A stretch of DNA of 6,215 nt from Betaproteobacteria bacterium. GTDB taxonomy: Bacteria; Pseudomonadota; Gammaproteobacteria; Burkholderiales; Rhodocyclaceae. Within the stretch, counting starts at the first letter, position 1, and each line of letters starts with the position of its first letter. Of the stretch, positions 5,286 to 6,215 are shown piece by piece. Position numbers and translations under genes: made by a program. Location: contig JAIFNM010000015.1 of NCBI GenBank assembly GCA_020047725.1, positions 1-6,215 on the forward strand, written 5' to 3'. A model generated the notes under the pieces. It saw only the letters and a program-made list of their open reading frames with translations. It was not told the origin of the DNA and ran no database searches.

Positions 5286-5770
5286 CCCATATCGGGCAAG
5301 AAGTTGAAGTCTATTATCGATGGCATCCGCTGTATGGTCGTTGCGTCAAGGTTCGTGACGTTGAGCAACGCAGCGGCAGTTACGTAGTACATGTCGATGC
5401 CGCCCCTGGCGTAGTCAAGGTAGTGGCAGCCTGGATGCTTGATCCTACCGTGTGTTTATCTATGGAGCTGGGCGAGCCGAGGGTCACGGTGGCCGTGCTA
5501 TCCGCTCTACATCGGCTGCTTGTTGATCGGCACTTGAGAGCAGACTCGCCGGACGATTCCAACATCGTCCGGGAGAAACTCAATGAACAAGCTACCAAAG
5601 GGCGTTCCAGCACGACTGCAATCGCCGACGGTGACGCCGCGCCAAATGAGCATGGTGTTCGACAACGCCGAGCTTCAGGGAATGAGCACCGCACAGCGCA
5701 CAAGGGCAATCACACATCTTGCAAGCCTACTGATACAAGCCACGGACGCCACCACCGGGAAGGAGTATGA
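5270..5770 (+). pseudogene. Recombinase-associated hypothetical protein, apparently 5'-truncated
   Basis: The frame is open from 5243 (after TAA at 5240-5242) to TGA at 5768-5770. From about 5291 it reads like a real protein: IGQEVEVYYRWHPLYGRCVK, then VVHVDAAPGVVKVVAAWMLD (5387-5446) and VTVAVLSALHRLLVDRHLRA. I recall small proteins with HPLYGR and AAWxxDP-like motifs upstream of serine recombinases, perhaps related to DUF5372, but that link is from memory. No ATG, GTG or TTG occurs in frame between 5243 and 5423, and the GTG at 5423 would remove the best-conserved part. The start was therefore probably lost at the IS66 junction. The last 60 residues are rich in His, Arg, Ser and Thr, look disordered, and lie over the next gene in another frame. 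The exact 5' limit given is approximate. Confidence 0.5.
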
Positions 5771-5786
5771 CGATGACGAACACTGA
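5583..5786 (+). CDS. Small hypothetical protein paired with a serine recombinase
   Basis: This is a 67-residue protein of unknown function. It starts with a short basic Pro-rich segment (1-20), then MVFDNAELQGMSTAQRTRAI (24-43), a predicted helix through THLASLLIQA (44-53), and ends in an acidic tail KEYDDDEH. The ATG at 5583 has GGGAG (5571-5575) spaced by 7 bases, which strongly favours translation. It ends 14 bases inside the recombinase gene, so the two are probably translationally coupled. It also lies almost wholly within the end of the preceding frame (188 shared bases). I recall similar short proteins of the type FDxxxLxGMS...RxxxxxxLAxLL beside recombinases in other mobile elements, which suggests a conserved accessory protein, but no function is known to me. 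Confidence 0.7.
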   Translation: MNKLPKGVPARLQSPTVTPRQMSMVFDNAELQGMSTAQRTRAITHLASLLIQATDATTGKEYDDDEH

Positions 5787-6215
5787 TCGTCTGCCAGCGC
5801 CTCTTCTCCAACGCAAGGCGGTAGTTTATGTCCGGCAGTCGACACAAGCCCAGGTTCAGATGAACCTCGAGAGCCTACGTCGCCAATACGAACTGGTGGG
5901 AGAAGCAAAGCGTCGTGGCTTTCGTAGTATCGAGGTCATTGACGATGATTTGGGTCGATCAGCGAGCGGAACGATGGCCCGGCCCGGTTTTGAGCGCTTG
6001 GTGGCCCTGCTCTGTGCCGGCGAAGTCGGCGCCGTCCTATGCTTGGATGCATCGCGTCTTGCCCGTAACGGGCGTGACTGGCACCATCTGCTCGAACTGT
6101 GCGGTCTGGTTGAAGCGCGGGTGATCAACCTTGACGGCGTATACGACCCCTGCCTGCCGAACGACCGGCTGCTACTCGGCATGAAGGGCAGCATCAGTGA
6201 GTTCGAGCTCAATGT
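5773..6215 (+). CDS. Serine recombinase (resolvase/invertase N-terminal domain), cut by window end
   Basis: The frame is open to the end of the window, giving 147 N-terminal residues. The resolvase domain is clear: VVYVRQST (17-24) holds the catalytic serine (Ser23) and Arg21, NLESLRRQYELV (31-42) is the usual following helix, DDDLGRSASG (57-66) corresponds to the family's D-x-G-x-S-G loop, and LDASRLARNGRDW (91-103) contains the conserved D-x-S-R-L-x-R active-site motif. PNDRLLLGMKGSISEFELN (129-147) is typical of large serine recombinases, so a Recombinase domain and zinc-ribbon region probably follow outside the window. ATG 5773 is preferred because AGGAG (5761-5765) is 7 bases away; ATG 5767 is only 1 base from it. 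It would catalyse site-specific strand exchange and is the likely mover of this module. Confidence 0.9.
   Translation, partial: MTNTDRLPAPLLQRKAVVYVRQSTQAQVQMNLESLRRQYELVGEAKRRGFRSIEVIDDDLGRSASGTMARPGFERLVALLCAGEVGAVLCLDASRLARNGRDWHHLLELCGLVEARVINLDGVYDPCLPNDRLLLGMKGSISEFELN

Noticed and set aside
5856..6212. A 118-codon - strand frame antisense to the serine recombinase
   Set aside because: Its composition is Ser/Arg/Pro-rich shadow sequence, while the + strand carries all resolvase active-site motifs.

Overview
The window is a piece of bacterial chromosome, most likely from a betaproteobacterium. The evidence is the gene order rpmI-rplT-pheS-pheT-ihfA-merR-like-tRNA-Pro(GGG), all on the + strand, which I know as a conserved betaproteobacterial block, together with a moderately high G+C content. 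The proteins look Rhodocyclales-like to me, but that is an impression and not a demonstrated placement. No infC coding is visible in the 32 bases before rpmI.

Region 1 (33-601) encodes ribosomal proteins L35 and L20, 11 bases apart. It closes with a strong hairpin and T-tract terminator (about 615-645) only 20 bases before pheS. Region 2 (665-4775) encodes the alpha and beta subunits of phenylalanyl-tRNA synthetase, then the alpha subunit of integration host factor (IHF), then a small MerR-type DNA-binding protein that overlaps ihfA by 17 bases. The AT-richer end of pheT carries a perfect match to the IHF consensus 48 bases before ihfA, which suggests autoregulation. Region 3 (4774-4890) is a complete tRNA-Pro with anticodon GGG, an encoded CCA, and its own probable promoter.

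The core genome ends at the tRNA. Right after the CCA come a second perfect IHF-consensus match (4895-4907) and a tandem 11-base repeat (4949-4970) with an inverted near-copy. I read this as the attachment-site arm of an element once inserted into the 3' end of the tRNA gene by a tyrosine recombinase; no such integrase is in the window. Next is the right end of an IS66-family insertion sequence (end at 5030, transposase C-terminus on the - strand, stop at 5064-5066), broken at about 5270-5290.

From the break to the window end runs a serine-recombinase module on the + strand: an open frame lacking a recognisable start (to 5770), a 67-residue protein (5583-5786) lying largely inside it in another frame, and the N-terminal 147 residues of a serine recombinase (5773 onward, running off the window). 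The module appears to have landed in, or recombined with, the IS66 transposase gene, so the tRNA-Pro locus looks like an integration hotspot with nested mobile elements. Two ordinary housekeeping operons therefore border a small accessory zone, and the less usual biology lies in 4890-6215.
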